A stretch of DNA of 64,000 bases from Vulcanisaeta distributa JCM 11213 (GCA_001316125.1 BBCS01000007.1:1-64000); one strand, 5' to 3'; shown: positions 11,351 to 22,423, counted from the first letter of the stretch. Notes: generated from the sequence alone by a model not told the origin. Numbers and translations: made by a program.

Positions 11351-11521
11351 GCGGGTGTGGTGTGTATTGCCTAATTAAGCATTGGGTCTTTGTTCATGTG
11401 TTATGGTGTTACCTGATTCTGCGTCTTATGAGCTTGCTTGGGGGGGTGTTTATGGGGGGGTTGTTGATGTGCGTATTTATGGCGGTGGGTTTTTATTTTT
11501 GGCTCTTGGAGTTATTAATGG

Positions 11522-12304
11522 ATGTCTCTTCGTGATGAGTTTTTGCGTTTGTTGAGGGAGGATGAGGTTTTTAGGTTGGCGGTGGTGGGTTTGCTTGGTA
11601 TTTCTGATGTTCAGTCTTCGCTTAGGCAGTTGGTGAGTGTCGTTAGTGATTTGACGAGGACTGTTCAGAGGCTTGTTGAGGGTCAGGAGAGGCTTTGGGA
11701 GAATCAAAACAAGCTATGGGAAGAGGTGAGGGCATTGCGTGAGGGTCATGAGGCATTGAGAACCGACGTAAATAAACTATGGGAAGAAAACAACAAAATA
11801 TGGCAAGAGATAAGGAGGATTAATGAGAATATTGAGAGGTTGTGGCAGGAGAATAATAGGATTTGGAGGGAGGTTAGGTTGCTTAGGAGGGATGTTGGTG
11901 CCATTAGGAGGACTTTAGATAACCTAACGGCCTCTATCGAGGAGGAGGCTAATGACGTTATTACCCACCTGCTTAAGGGGGGGAGGGGGGGTGTTGATAT
12001 TAGGACTGATAGGGTTGTCCTTGACTCGAGGTTTGAGTTTGATGTTTATGGTACCAATGGGCGGTTGACCATAGTCGGCGAGGCTAAGACGAGGGTTGGT
12101 CCTAGGTTGATTGCGAGGTTTGATGAGAGGGTTGGTGAGAAGATTGATGAGGCTATCAGGGCAATGCCAGACAAATTCCCTGGCAGGGTCATTAAGGTCA
12201 TTTACTGCCTAAGGGCAATGCCTGGAGCAGTCGAGGAGGCTGAGAGGAGGGGGGGTATCTGGCTTATCGAAAGTATGAGGGAGAGGACCAGCCCAGGCCT
12301 TTGA
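11522..12304 (+). CDS. Coiled-coil protein with C-terminal nuclease-like domain (DUF3782 type)
   Basis: 260 residues, intact apart from probable extra Gly codons at about 11980. Residues 25-145 form a long coiled coil with repeats of the type LWEENNKIWQEIRR; residues 165-250 read FEFDVYGTNGR ... IVGEAKTRVG, a D ... ExK arrangement typical of PD-(D/E)XK folds, then VIYCLRAMPGAVEEAERRGI. This matches families abundant in Thermoproteales (DUF3782 and relatives) of unknown role. A T/A-rich box (tttttatttttgg, about 11488) is suitably placed for a leaderless ATG. Function beyond a nuclease-like fold is not supported. Confidence 0.75.
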   Translation: MSLRDEFLRLLREDEVFRLAVVGLLGISDVQSSLRQLVSVVSDLTRTVQRLVEGQERLWENQNKLWEEVRALREGHEALRTDVNKLWEENNKIWQEIRRINENIERLWQENNRIWREVRLLRRDVGAIRRTLDNLTASIEEEANDVITHLLKGGRGGVDIRTDRVVLDSRFEFDVYGTNGRLTIVGEAKTRVGPRLIARFDERVGEKIDEAIRAMPDKFPGRVIKVIYCLRAMPGAVEEAERRGGIWLIESMRERTSPGL

Positions 12305-12482
12305 TTCTTTTCCTACGCCTCATTTCCGACTCTTCAATAAACTCATTAGGCACCGTTATTGCTACACCTTCGTGGTTCAAAGGCCCTTTTATTGGGCATA
12401 CCTCTACGCTTGGTGTTTGTGTTGTTAAGGTTTCGAGGAAGGACTGCTTGGGTTTAGGTGTGATTTTGATGTGGCGTAGGGC

Positions 12483-13609
12483 TTACTCCTCCGGTAGGAA
12501 TCTCCTGATTATGGCGTAGTATAGGGTTATTGTGAATATTGCCGTGAACACGAGTGTTGATAATAGCATTGTGTATATGGCGATTAGGGGGGGTAGTGGT
12601 ATGAGTGTGTTTAGTAATTGGGTTATTGGTATGCCCGAGCTACCGCTTAGGAATAGGTATGGGTACCTGGAGCCGTCGTTGACGTACTCCATTAGTACGA
12701 GTATTGCCTCGGCCAGGAGGCCCGTGCTAATGACGGCGGGCCTAACGACCCTACCCCCTCATCACGGTGTAGAAGGCGTATAGGGCCGTGGCCCCCCCAG
12801 GGCTATGGTTAGGGCTATGGCCGCGTAGAAGGCTGGGTAGAAGAGCGCCGTGCCTGGGTCATAACCCAGCAGTGGGCCTGCGATGTTGCTTACTATGTAT
12901 GGGTCGTACCTCTCAAGCACCGTGAAGTAATAAGCTCCCGCAATGGCTTGCGGCACGAGTAGGGCTAGGCCGGTCCCTAGGGCTATCCTCACGCCCTCAA
13001 TGTTCATGTTCCTCCTGGTGGCCAGTACTGAGGCTGTTACGAAGGCCCCCGATGTCCATGGCGCCAATGAGTGTGTGAGCTATGAGTGGTGGGTATACTG
13101 GGTTTAAGAGGGCGGTCAGTGGGTTGGTCATGGTGTACTGTGGGTAGTCGAGACCCGCGAAGAGGTACCTGAAGCCCACTGGGACGAGGAGTACGGATAT
13201 GGCGAGTGGTATGCCAATTAGGCTGTGGGTCCTTGGGTTGACCCTACCCCACAGGTGCCAGTAGATGGCTATGAGTGGTATACTCACTAGGATCCCCCCC
13301 ACGAGGGCTATGGCTATTGGGTAGAAGTAGACCTTCGTGAATATTGCGGTCATTGATGGGAAGAGCCCGGCCATGAAAACAGTCAGTATCGTGCCCCCCC
13401 AAACACCACCGAAGAGCTCCGTCACCACCATGAGCCTGAACATGTCCCTGGCCACAGACTCGAGGCCCGGGTCCCTGCGTAGGTAGGCTAGGTACCTCGT
13501 CACCACCGTGAGTACCGTGGCCCCCTATTATCACGTTAACAAACACAAGGTGCATCTCCAGGGCGAAGCCCAGCACGGCGAAGGAGAGCAGGGCAAGGTA
13601 ACTACTCAT
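12483..13609 (-). CDS. cydA': Cytochrome bd-type oxidase second subunit, CydA'-like (frame broken)
   Basis: About 375 residues in pieces (13609-13520, 13506-12997, 13067-12762, 12760-12483). The N-terminus SYLALLSFAVLGFALEMHLV and the later PPLIAHTLIGA resemble the His-bearing helices 1 and 5 of CydA, not CydB. Archaeal cytochrome bd of the CydAA' type, described for Caldivirga, pairs two CydA-like proteins, and this gene follows CydA with an 8-nt overlap. At least eight transmembrane helices; the last ends IIRRFLPEE. Breaks include a GGGGG where four are needed near 12755. It would help anchor a quinol oxidase in the membrane; which hemes it binds cannot be told. Confidence 0.75.
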
Positions 13610-15229
13610 GACCACCCACCCCCCCAGCCAACTCCCTAAACCTGTCCAGGAGGCTCGGCCTAGTGGCTACGTAGTACATCGCCAGGCCCCCCCCACGACG
13701 GCTATCACAAATAGTACGGCGACTACAAACGCCACGAAGCCCGGCGTTATTGCGTCAACCGTCACCACCTCGTTGGTGGTTATCAAACCATAGACCGTCC
13801 ACGGCTGCCTACCAATCTCCCTAGCGGCCCACCCAGCCGTGGCTGCTATGGCCGATAGCACCGCCATTGCCGAGGCCAGGAAGGGCATTACATTGTCGCG
13901 CCTATCAGGACGCCGAGTATCTCATTGTTTATGAAGTCGGTTATTGCCGAGAGCACGGGTACCCTGATTAGGTACGTGAATAGGGCAAGCACCGCGGCCA
14001 CTGCGAGTAGTATTCCGGCGCCAATCATTGTGTAGTAGAACGCGCTGACCAACGGTGCCAACGGCTCTAGGCTAGTACTGCTGCCTCGCAATTCTGGGCA
14101 AGCGTGACGTTGGCCAATGGGCGAGGTAGCCCAGCATCCCTGGGTCAAGCTCACCGTAGAGCTGGCCGAAGGTGGTGTTGCCCAGCGCCCTGCATTGGCT
14201 TAGGTAGTACTGGAACCCGTAGAGTGGGTGGTATGGGTTTCCGTAGGCGAACAGTGCCTCCACGGGGTCGTAGTACTCATACCCATAGACCCCCCCTGGG
14301 CCTCCCGTGAGTGTGGTTAGTGCCGTGAACTTGAGCGGTTGGTATGCCACCACGTCATCGCCCATGAAGTGGCCGAGGACTATCGGTTCGATGAGGAGCA
14401 CCACGGCAAGTATCCAGAGGAGGGGCTTTAGCAACTTGATGTACTTATTATCGTGGGTCCTGAAGAACCTAATCGATATGGCCAGCGCCACCGCCCCAAC
14501 GCCAATTGCGTAGGCCGCGAATAATGTGTGCAGTGTGGTCACTATGGCGTCTGGGTTGACCATGGGTAACCATGGGTTCGTAAGGTACGTACCCACCAGC
14601 GAGGTGAAGTTCATGCTTGTCAGCGCCACGGAGCCAGAGCCACTGATTGTGTAGTGCAGGAGGAGTGCGGCTAGGTTTAGTGTTGCGGTTAGGTTTGCAG
14701 CGTCCGGACCATAACCCGGTAGGAATGGGTACAGCGCATGCGGTATCCCGCCCAATCCCCCCCAGGGCGTGTTCATCCACGCGTTTGCCGTGAGTATGAA
14801 GTACCCGGATAGTGAGCCGAGGAGCCAGGCCGCAATCAGTATGCCCAGTGTGTACTTTGCCCTCCACCTGCCTATGGCTATGATGAAGAGCACCACTAGG
14901 ACTGCCTCGCCTATGAAGGCTATGGTGGCCTCATAGAGGAGTGGGATGAAGGCTGAGGAGGAGTAGAGTAGTATGCTCGTTGGCCATATGTCCAGTAGGC
15001 CGAACTCCACTATCGTGCCTGTGACGGCGCCTAGGGCGAAGTTCACGGCCCAGACCATGGTTAGGGTCTTGGAGTAGTTTAGGAATAATGCGTCGCCGGT
15101 CCTATACCACTTAATGAGCCAGGCGAGTATGGCTAGTGGGAAGCCCAGTGTGAATGATACGAAGACCGCATGTAAGTAAATGCCGAGTATCGTCATGATC
15201 ATCGCGTTATTAACGTTGGCGCTATGCAC
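13602..15229 (-). CDS. cydA: Cytochrome bd quinol oxidase subunit I (CydA; frame broken)
   Basis: About 540 residues. The first piece (15229-14072) has helix 1 with a His (LHAVFVSFTLG) and TLHTLFAAYAIG, matching the axial-ligand His of helix 5, plus many membrane spans. After breaks near 14080-14100 and 13890, the GRQPWTVYG signature next to the quinol-binding loop appears, followed by the last helices and a stop at 13602. The enzyme reduces O2 with quinol. The spread of Trp, Met and His fits CydA; length is near 500 as usual. TATA-like sequence on the minus strand near 15296-15306. It precedes CydA' in a two-gene operon. Confidence 0.88.
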
Positions 15230-15461
15230 ATAAAGCTCATTGAGTATGCCTAGGCTGAATTGCCCATTTGGGTCGAGGTATTGCTCAAGCCCCTAATTAA
15301 AAATGCTTAAGTGTCGTTTGGTCATTGTAATTGGCGATTTCCAGTTAAATTTACTGGCGATGGGGGGGCTTAGATTTATTTGCTATCCAGTAATATTTAA
15401 CTGAATATTCCGTGGCGCAACCCCAGCAAAAGTTTTTCTCTACCTAGGTTATGTATAGCCC

Positions 15462-16423
15462 GTGAATTACTGGCTTGCCATTGTGAGGGAGAGGGTCTTC
15501 ATGAGCATTATCGAGACAGGTCAATTCGGTTGCCGCGACCTTGAATGCGGCCTCTTAATGACTAGGATTAAGCCCGGCACCCGCCTGGTGCTCTTTGTAA
15601 GCGGCTTCGGTTGTAAGTCCTACTGCAAGTCCTTCGTGGGTGTCTTCGAGGTTGTTGGTGATTGGGTTAAGGCTAGTAGGAAGTTGAATGATTGGTCCTA
15701 CGTTGTTGAGGTTAAGCCCATCGTCCTCGGCAGGGTTGAGCTTGGTAGTGTTGCTGGTAAGTTATCGTTTACTAGGGTAGGAGGAGCATTACTGAGGCTT
15801 TGCACTCAGTTGATCCATCGAACCCGAGGGCGATGCCCATGCCCGCTGAGGATGCAGAGTTGATAATTAAGGAGCTGAGGAGTCAGTCAACGCCTAAGCC
15901 GGTGATTGAGGTTTTGGGGGCTTCTAAGGGCGGTGCTAGGGAGGTTGTTGGTGGGATTAGTTCGGCGGGTGCTGGGGGGGCAGGTGCCGAGGCTCAGGGC
16001 GTTAGTGAGGTGGTGACGTTGTTGAGGGAGGCGGCTCAATTGTTTGGTTATTACCCGGTCAGTGATGTGGATGTTGGTGGGTATAGACTGGGGGGGCTTG
16101 CCTGGTGGGGGGGTAATGAGGATGAGTATAGGGATGGGTTGGCGCCGTTGGCTGTGTTTGAGGTTGTTGATAACCCTGAGCAGGCATTGGCGAGGCTTAA
16201 GCATGCGAGGGATAGGTGGAGGGGGGGTGTTAGGCTGTACGCAGTTGTTAGGGATGAGGGTGTGAGGAGGGAGTTGGAGAGGGTGTTGAGGGGGGGTTCG
16301 TTCCATGAGCTTAGGAGGAAAGTTAGGGTGATAATGCTTGACGAGCTCAGGGGGGGGCTCGTTCAGGACCTTAGGAGGCATGGTGAGTTGGTTAGGGAGT
16401 TCGTGATGCTTGATAAGGATTAG
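15462..16423 (+). CDS. EVE-domain protein with restriction-like C-terminal domain (one frameshift)
   Basis: About 320 residues starting GTG (VNYWLAIVRERVF). Residues 1-125 show the EVE/PUA-like pattern: NYWL, RIKPGTRLVLFVSG, FVGVFEVVGDW, then KLSFTR; this fold reads modified bases in several restriction systems. A frameshift at 15785 joins it to ITEALHSVDPSNPRAMPMP. The C-terminal part (from about residue 200) has PVSDVDVGGYRLGGLAWW, LAPLAVFEVVDNPEQALARL and VRLYAVVRDEG, resembling the beta-alpha core of PD-(D/E)XK-like domains, but no clean ExK is visible. A linker rich in Gly/Ala separates the two. I infer modification-dependent restriction, not proven. Confidence 0.6.
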
Positions 16424-16491
16424 GCATTATCATCTAAATAGCCTATTGTGGCCGCGGTAATGTTTATATAATGCACTGGCGATTTAATAAC

Positions 16492-17790
16492 GTGACTGGG
16501 AGGGCAATTACCGAGGAGGTTAACGTTAGGGCCATGGTTGGTGGTATGCTTGGCTGGATGGTTGATGTCTTCGACTTAACACTGGTCCTATTCATAGCCT
16601 CAGTCCTCGGCATATACTTCTTCCCACCAACGAACCTAATCGCCAGGTTACTCTTCGTCTTCGCCTCATACTCGCTGACCCTGCTTGCCAGGCCTTTGGG
16701 TGGTATTATATTTGGTCACGTGGCCGATAGGATTGGTAGGAGGCTCACCATGATGGTCACGTTAATGGGTTTGGGCATATCCTCAGCCTTAACCGGCGCG
16801 TTACCCACTTATCAAGAGGTTGGCTTATTGGCCACCGTGCTCTTCGTACTACTTAGGCTCCTGGTCGGCGTGTTCGTTGGCGGTGAGGTGAGTGGTTCGC
16901 ACCTTGTGGCTATTGAGAGTTCGTCAACCAGGTATAGGGGGGGCTTGGTTAGTGGTGTGATTGAGAGCGGTTATTACTGGGGGTATGCACTCGCGGCATT
17001 CACCTTCGCCTTGCTAAGGGATTACTTCGGCACAAGGGCCTTCGTGGCCTATGGCTGGAGGTATGCCTTCCTCATAGGCCTCGTGGTCGCCGTAGTAGGC
17101 ATCCTACTGAGCTCACGGTTGATGAGCCGAGCATATACAGGGAGTTGAAGAGTGCCGGTAGGGTTTCTAGGGCACCCGTCATTGAGTTCTTTAGGAGGGG
17201 GGGTTACCGCGATGCGTTAATAGCCCTACTCCTACTCGCTGGTATTTTCTGGGTTGCCTATGCAACCCTCGGCTTCCTACCAACATACTTACAAACCTTC
17301 CTAAGGATGCCCCCCCTATCCACGGTGTTCTGGGGGGGATTGACCTACGCATCACTCATTGGCGGTGTGATAACGATAATTGGTGGCGTGTTGAGTAATG
17401 TGATTAGGAGGAAGTACGCATTCCTATACTACTCATTAATAGGTATTATACTCGCCTATCCATTAACGGTGGTTTTGAGGAGTTCCTTCCCAGCTCGTGG
17501 TCTCAGCCGGCATTTTAACGAGTGTAATGGGTACGGGCGGTGTCATGCTCGCGTACCTAGCCGAGCTATTCCCAACCCGGTTCAGGGGGCTCCGCAATAG
17601 GCTTCCTGTGGAACATGGCCTCCATAGGGGCCACGGCAGCCCTACTCACCGCGCCATTCTGGCTCAGGCTAAGCCTCGTGATTGGCTACTCGGTAATGCT
17701 CATCGTTGGTTCGTAATAGCAATAGTGGGCACCGCAATAACCCGTGATAACACAGGCATTGAGTTGAGGAGGCTCGATGAAGTCTCGTAA
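16492..17790 (+). CDS. MFS transporter of the metabolite:H+ symporter type (frame broken)
   Basis: About 430 residues, 12 predicted membrane helices in three pieces (16492-17130, 17145-17490, 17497-17790). The loop motif GHVADRIGRR after helix 2 is the MFS motif A, and GGEVSGSHLVAIE plus YRGGLVSG fit the ShiA/ProP-like metabolite:H+ symporter group. Breaks are near 17110, 17490 and 17590. A TATA box (tttatata, 16463-16470) sits 26 nt before the GTG at 16492, so I take this leaderless GTG (VTGRAITEEVN) instead of an ATG at 16471 that falls within the promoter. Substrate unknown. A related but distinct MFS gene lies at 58613. Confidence 0.85.
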
Positions 17791-17958
17791 ATTAGCCATG
17801 GAATTTATCTTAAAGTTCTCGTGGTTTCATGTCTATTTTAATTAAGTTGTAATTCCAATTTCTTAGGCCAGAGTCCCAGCAATTACGCGGTCTAACCACC
17901 TTGGAGATTCCTCGTCATACTTAAGTAGGGTAGTTCATAATTACATTAATGGGGGGGC

Positions 17959-19001
17959 ATGCTTATTCATATTTGCCATAGGCTCGATGAGTGCCTAGAT
18001 AGGGCTAGGGTCCTTGGTGGCTTAACATCGTTTAATGCAGCGACTGGGTTTGTTGATTATGATGGGTTATCGTACGTACTTAATTACCTGGGGGGGGTAT
18101 TAGTGATGTTAGGGTTGTGGTTGGTGACTTGGGTTCAATACCGAGGGTTATCTATGAGAGGTGGCGTGATGTGATTAGGGTGTATCGAAGGCTACACACT
18201 AAGCTTTACTTACTTGGTAATGGTGTTGCCATTGTCGGTAGTGCTAATTTGACGGTTGGTGGTCTTTATGGTAATGTTGAGTTGAATGTCTTAATAAAGA
18301 ATGGGGGGGAGCTTTACGGTCAATTAATGAGGTATTTTGAGGAATTGTGGCTTAATGCTAAGCCGCTTACTGAGGATTACGTGGAGGATGTCGAGGAGGT
18401 CGAGGTTAGGAGCGTGAAGCGCAGCGCCGCTGGGTTTGTGAGTGAGGTGAATAGGGCATTACTAAGCATTTTGGGTGTCGATGAGGAGTGTTTAACCACG
18501 TTTAACCCAAGGCAGTGCGCGGCGATGGTTGCCGAGGCCATTAATAAGAGGTTCCGTGATTGTGAGGACCCTCCTGAGAGCTGTGTTGTGGCTGCTGTTG
18601 CTGAGGAATTGAACCTGAAGATTAATGAGCTAGCTAGGCAGTTAATAAGCGGGCCTGGCTCAGCCGTTGTCGCGGGGCACCCGTTGTGTTGGGTTAAGGC
18701 CTTTATTAACCTGTTAAGGGCTGGTCGTGTAGGTGTTGAGGAGTTGAGTAGTGGTGTTAGGATTTACGAGGCCATGGTTAGGGAGGCGTCGCGGGAATGC
18801 CCTGGCAGGGCTGGGGGGGAGCTGGCCCGTGAAGAGCTCGTGAGGCTTCATTATGAGCGTTATAGGGATGACTATGTCAGGTGGAAGATACCATATAGGT
18901 TATTGCCGCTTGCCCTGGCGCTCCCAATCATTGGCTGTAGGTTGGTTGGTATCCGTAGGAGGGACGGTAGTGTGTTAAGGAGGTTGGCCTGTAATCAGTA
19001 G
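17959..19001 (+). CDS. PLD-superfamily (HKD) protein (one frameshift)
   Basis: About 345 residues. The signature LHTKLYLLGNGVAIVGSANL (HxKx4...GSAN, about residues 70-90) is a phospholipase D active-site motif. Only one such motif is present, as in dimeric PLD-type nucleases and restriction enzymes. The first 50 residues (MLIHICHRLDECLDRA) are separated by a break at about 18100. The C-terminal 200 residues are helical with several Cys (EECLTTF, RDCEDPPESC) and unfamiliar. Flanked by two EVE-domain genes, which makes a nucleic-acid role more likely than a lipid one. Ends by overlapping the convergent EVE gene by 27 bp. Confidence 0.75.
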
Positions 19002-19523
19002 GGTAGCTCTGTGTGTTGGTTGTTTAGGGTCTTTCAGGTCTAAGTGATTAATTATGGTTCTATAATCCTCCTCCCTAATTGATATTATTGAGAATTGCAT
19101 GTGGTCCTGCCAACCACCACGACCACTCCTTGCCTTGTTTGTGATGAAGTATAGATTGTTTAATACGAGATAAATGCCCACAGCGCCTATGTAAATGCCG
19201 CTGAGCTTCTCAATCCCTATTAATACATTAAATTTATTCTTCGGACTCCACTCATTAATGGCGGGTGATTGGGACTCAATAAATCACTACCCTTAACTCT
19301 ATAAGGCCCTAAGAATACCCTCTGGCACTTATTGGGTGCGTTAACTATCCTCACCATCAACGATCTAACGTAAAAGATGACGAGATCGCTGGGTTTCACG
19401 GGGGGGTTCCTTGCCGTAATTCCGTACTTCTCGTCATCAACACCGAACACGCAATACCTTAGGCAGGTGATAAGGTTTTGCCGGACTAGTGGTAAAGACC
19501 CGGTGCATGCCGGTGTTGTCCAT
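18975..19523 (-). CDS. Second EVE-domain protein (frame broken)
   Basis: About 180 residues. Pieces read MDNTGMHRVF (19523), YCVFGVDDEKYGI, VKPSDLVIFYVRS, VFLGPYRVKGSDLL and FITNKARSGRGGWQDHMQ, then IREEDYRTIINHL; this is the order of the EVE fold (VFG, GDxxxFY, F.GPY, fI.NK, ISEEDY). The TATA box (complement of aatataaatg, 19546-19555) lies 26 nt before the ATG at 19523, supporting a leaderless start. EVE domains bind 5-methylcytosine-like bases or modified RNA in known cases; the ligand here is unknown. Convergent with the PLD gene, and only 3.5 kb from the first EVE protein. Confidence 0.65.
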
Positions 19524-19648
19524 TAATGATTTTTACCATAGGTCAAATATAAATGTTTAATTAATGGAGAGTACCTCTAATTGTTCAGTGCTGTGGTGAT
19601 TCATGATGACCAGGTATCAATGCCTTAAAACCATAAATCATTTCTTAA

Positions 19649-20128
19649 TTAGGAAATTTCTAGGCCCAGGGACCTTAACACGGTCCTCATAATGCCAACA
19701 GCCCTCTTAGCCATGCCCAGGGAGACTTCGGCATCGCCTCGGCTGTATATTTCAGGGAGCTAACCCACGTTCAGGCTCGCCATACGTGCTCCTACCATGC
19801 TCAGGCGCCAGCCTCCTCACTATCACTGCCAATTCACTTACCAATTCCGTTAAATTCCTCGGTAGGTTAGCCATATATCCCCCCCTAACTCACTAGACGG
19901 ATCGTGACTCCGACTCGGTATCCTATAAACGGCTATGACGGCCTTAGCCGCGTTTTCAGCAGACAACTGGGCAGCGGCGATAGTGCCTCTCCAATCACCC
20001 CCCCGACTGAATGCCTCATTGGCCTCCCTCAAGTAGTTAATGGCCAGCCTATACCTGCAATTAACCTCATCGATTGGGTCGTACATCAACCTCACTGACT
20101 TAATCATTGGTCTTCCATCAGCCCTCAT
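19649..20128 (-). CDS. HEPN-domain protein, toxin partner of MNT (frame broken)
   Basis: About 155 residues. The N-terminal part has the HEPN pattern AQLSAENAAKAVIAVYR followed by RIPSRSH, which fits the Rx4-6H catalytic motif of HEPN ribonucleases. After a seven-G break near 19880, MANLPRNLTELV ... ALSEVSLGMAKRAVGIM-like sequence continues to a stop at 19649. It begins 5 nt after the nucleotidyltransferase gene. MNT/HEPN pairs are toxin-antitoxin modules in which the MNT enzyme adds AMP to the HEPN RNase to silence it. No overlap with the EVE gene promoter. Confidence 0.72.
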
Positions 20129-20133
20129 CCACC

Positions 20134-20545
20134 TTACTTCCCATCCCTAGTCCTATACCTGACCAGGCCCTCATTCTCTATGAACTTAATTACGGAGCCC
20201 TTGAAGCGGTTTAGGTCGCCATACCTATCGCAGATATTACCCCCCCATTCCACGCCATGTTAATTGCCAACGCCATCAACTTACCGCTGGGCTCGCCCCC
20301 CCTCCTCATGTCTACCAGTGTTATATCGCGCTTAACGAATCGCCTAAGCACCTCATAGGCCCTAGCCCTAACATCTAACCCGCTCAGCGTGTTGAATAGT
20401 ACCATTACGTCAACATCACTATCCTCACGTGCCTCACCCCTCGCCCAGCTACCGAAGAGCATGAGCCAAGGAACTCATCGCTGAACTCACCCTCTAAGTC
20501 CCTGCATGCCATCCTCAGTAAGTTGATAAGCTCATTAAGGTTCAC
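20134..20545 (-). CDS. Minimal nucleotidyltransferase (MNT) of an MNT/HEPN pair (frame broken)
   Basis: About 135 residues. The signature LFGSWARGEAREDSDVDVMV gives the GS...DxD motif of the polymerase-beta-type minimal nucleotidyltransferases. The start GTG at 20545 (VNLNELINLLRMA) follows a TATA box (complement of about 20574-20583) by about 30 nt; a G is missing near 20463. Seven G near 20241 where five are needed break the C-terminus, which restored ends YRTRDGK before a stop at 20134. It would AMPylate the adjacent HEPN protein and act as antitoxin. Order MNT then HEPN is common in archaea. Confidence 0.78.
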
Positions 20546-20590
20546 GAATCCTCATTAATTGAGTGTTGCTGGCCTTTATATTCATTTATA

Positions 20591-20880
20591 AACCTCCTAG
20601 CAAGCGCAAGACCACTAGCCTTTGAATACGCACCATCATTCGCAATCGGGCAATCACTACCACTAACAGGCAACAGACGATGAGCATGTCAGACAAACTC
20701 AAGATTGCATTAATCCTTGCCCTTTGAGGATCATGATAATGCTGTCCTGCTTTATTTGCTTTATGAGCGCATAAATTATTAGGAGCGTAGTTGGTATTGG
20801 GTATGGTTAATGCAGTATCCTGCTTTAGTTGTGTAATAATTATCAAATAGTCAGGAGTTTACTGAGTGGCATGATTGGCC
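20591..20880. other. Intergenic stretch without a supported gene
   Basis: 290 bp between the MNT promoter and a membrane-protein gene. On the plus strand MSMSDKLKIALILAL (from 20677) is followed by a stop and then hydrophobic codons in another frame, as a small frameshifted membrane peptide might look, but it is too short to call. The only minus-strand frame has no credible composition. I see no repeat or RNA gene here. Confidence 0.3.
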
Positions 20881-21368
20881 ATGGGTGGGTTTAGGGAGGA
20901 GCTTAATGGTGCCGTTGGTTGATTAATTCGGTGTTAATTGTGCAGGTTATTTCCATGGTCATTAGCGTAATTGCCCTTTACCTAATTCATGACTTAATTG
21001 TTCATGAATCATTAATGGCATTATCAATGGTCCTCCTCGTGGCGGCGTTGATAGACTTGCTTAGGGTGCTTAGTAAGGTTAAGGAGCTATACCTCACTAG
21101 GATTAGGGATGCTATTTGGACCCATAAGGCGGCCCTCGACGTGAATAGGGAAAGTAGGGAGTTGTGGGTTAGGGCTAGGGCCTACGTCATGGCCCTCCTA
21201 ATCATGGTCATAGCATCACTATCGTTAACACCGTACTTACTGATTAAGTCGTTAGGCCTGGCACCACCTTACTACGTAATTACCTGGGTAAACCTCGCCC
21301 TGCTAGTAACCACCTCGCTCACAGAGGTTTACGTAATAGCCAGGGTGGAGTGCTCAATATGGATTTGA
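20881..21368 (+). CDS. Integral membrane protein, unknown family
   Basis: About 160 residues with four hydrophobic segments: SVLIVQVISMVISVIALYLI, LMALSMVLLVAALIDLL, MALLIMVIASLSLTPYLLI and ITWVNLALLVTTSLTEVYVI, and a positively charged loop between the second and third (LYLTRIRDAIWTHKAALD). The frame is open from a TTG at 20919; a more natural ATG at 20881 (MGGFREELNGAVG) joins it if one T is missing at about 20920. No homologue is recognised and no operon partner is evident. Confidence 0.55.
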
Positions 21369-21462
21369 CAATGAGTTAACACGCTAACGGTATAACACCG
21401 CAATACGGGAATACCAGTGAGGTGCAGTGCCTGTTTAACCTAACCGATCATAAAACAGCTAA

Positions 21463-22216
21463 TCACCTCTTAATGGCTACTATGGTGAATCGCGGGTCCC
21501 TGAGCCTATTGAAGTCGCTGAATGATAGTGTGCTATGAACCCCAAGTACCGTGAAGTCGGCCTTGGGTAGCATGTCCATGAAGTCCTCAATGAAGTACCT
21601 CCTGACCCTCACCCTTGACTCGCCAATGAATACGAGGTTGTCACCATCCTCCTGTAAAACCTCTCGTGCAAAACACTGTATCTTGAGTTGTCCTCAAGGT
21701 ACTCCCTGACCATGCCTATTACATCCCCATACTCATGAATAAAAGCCCTATTATCGACGGAGTGCAGGTGGAAGTTTGGGAAATCAATTATTAGTAGTCC
21801 TCCACTCCTCAGGTACTCGTGGAAATTCCTCAGGGTCTCCATGTTACCCTCATCATCGAAGTAGCCGAATGACGTGAACCAATTCAACAATACATCAATT
21901 CTAACCCCCAACCTAAAACTCCTCATGTCACCGATGAAGTAGTGATCCTCAAAGCCCCCCCTATGGCTACCCCCCTGGCAATCCCAATCAACTCCTCCGA
22001 AATATCAACACCATACCATAAACCTCATAGCCAAGGCCCCCTCAGGAATTTATGCAACCTACCATGCCCGCAGAGCATGTCCAGTATTGTCCTGTAGTTC
22101 TCATTCAACTTCCTACCGTAAAACCCAATCAACGAATGTATATAAAACGCCTCCCTCTCATTCCTCTCGTCATCCCTCAAAGCCACATGCTACCTATACA
22201 GGTCGGAAACAGACAT
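21463..22216 (-). CDS. Class I SAM-dependent methyltransferase (frame broken)
   Basis: About 245 residues. The restored frame reads ILDMLCGHGR (motif I, DxxCGxGR), then VDISEELI, FIGDMRSFRLG (motif II), VLLNWFTSFGYFDDE (motif IV region) and LRSGGLLIIDFPN. This is the Methyltransf_25-type fold seen in small-molecule and RNA methyltransferases. Breaks are near 22190, 22045, 22000, 21965 and 21650; C-terminal VRVRRYFIEDFMDM... ends at 21463. The substrate is unknown. It closes the accessory stretch with EVE and MNT/HEPN genes, but a DNA target is not indicated: no DPPY or PC motif is present. Confidence 0.75.
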
Positions 22217-22423
22217 TGCAATTACACCCTCGCCGGAATATTTAACCTTAAATTATTGTGAATGAATAAATCAATAATCGGAACGTATCCAAAGACATAA
22301 TTACGAATAGGCGGAACTAGTGTTAGGTGATTTGGAAAATCAGGGAGAGGTAATAAAGACTATGATAAATCTAAAATGCTCGCCCAGGGCCCACGGGCCT
22401 AAAAACAAAAACAAACCAACTGG

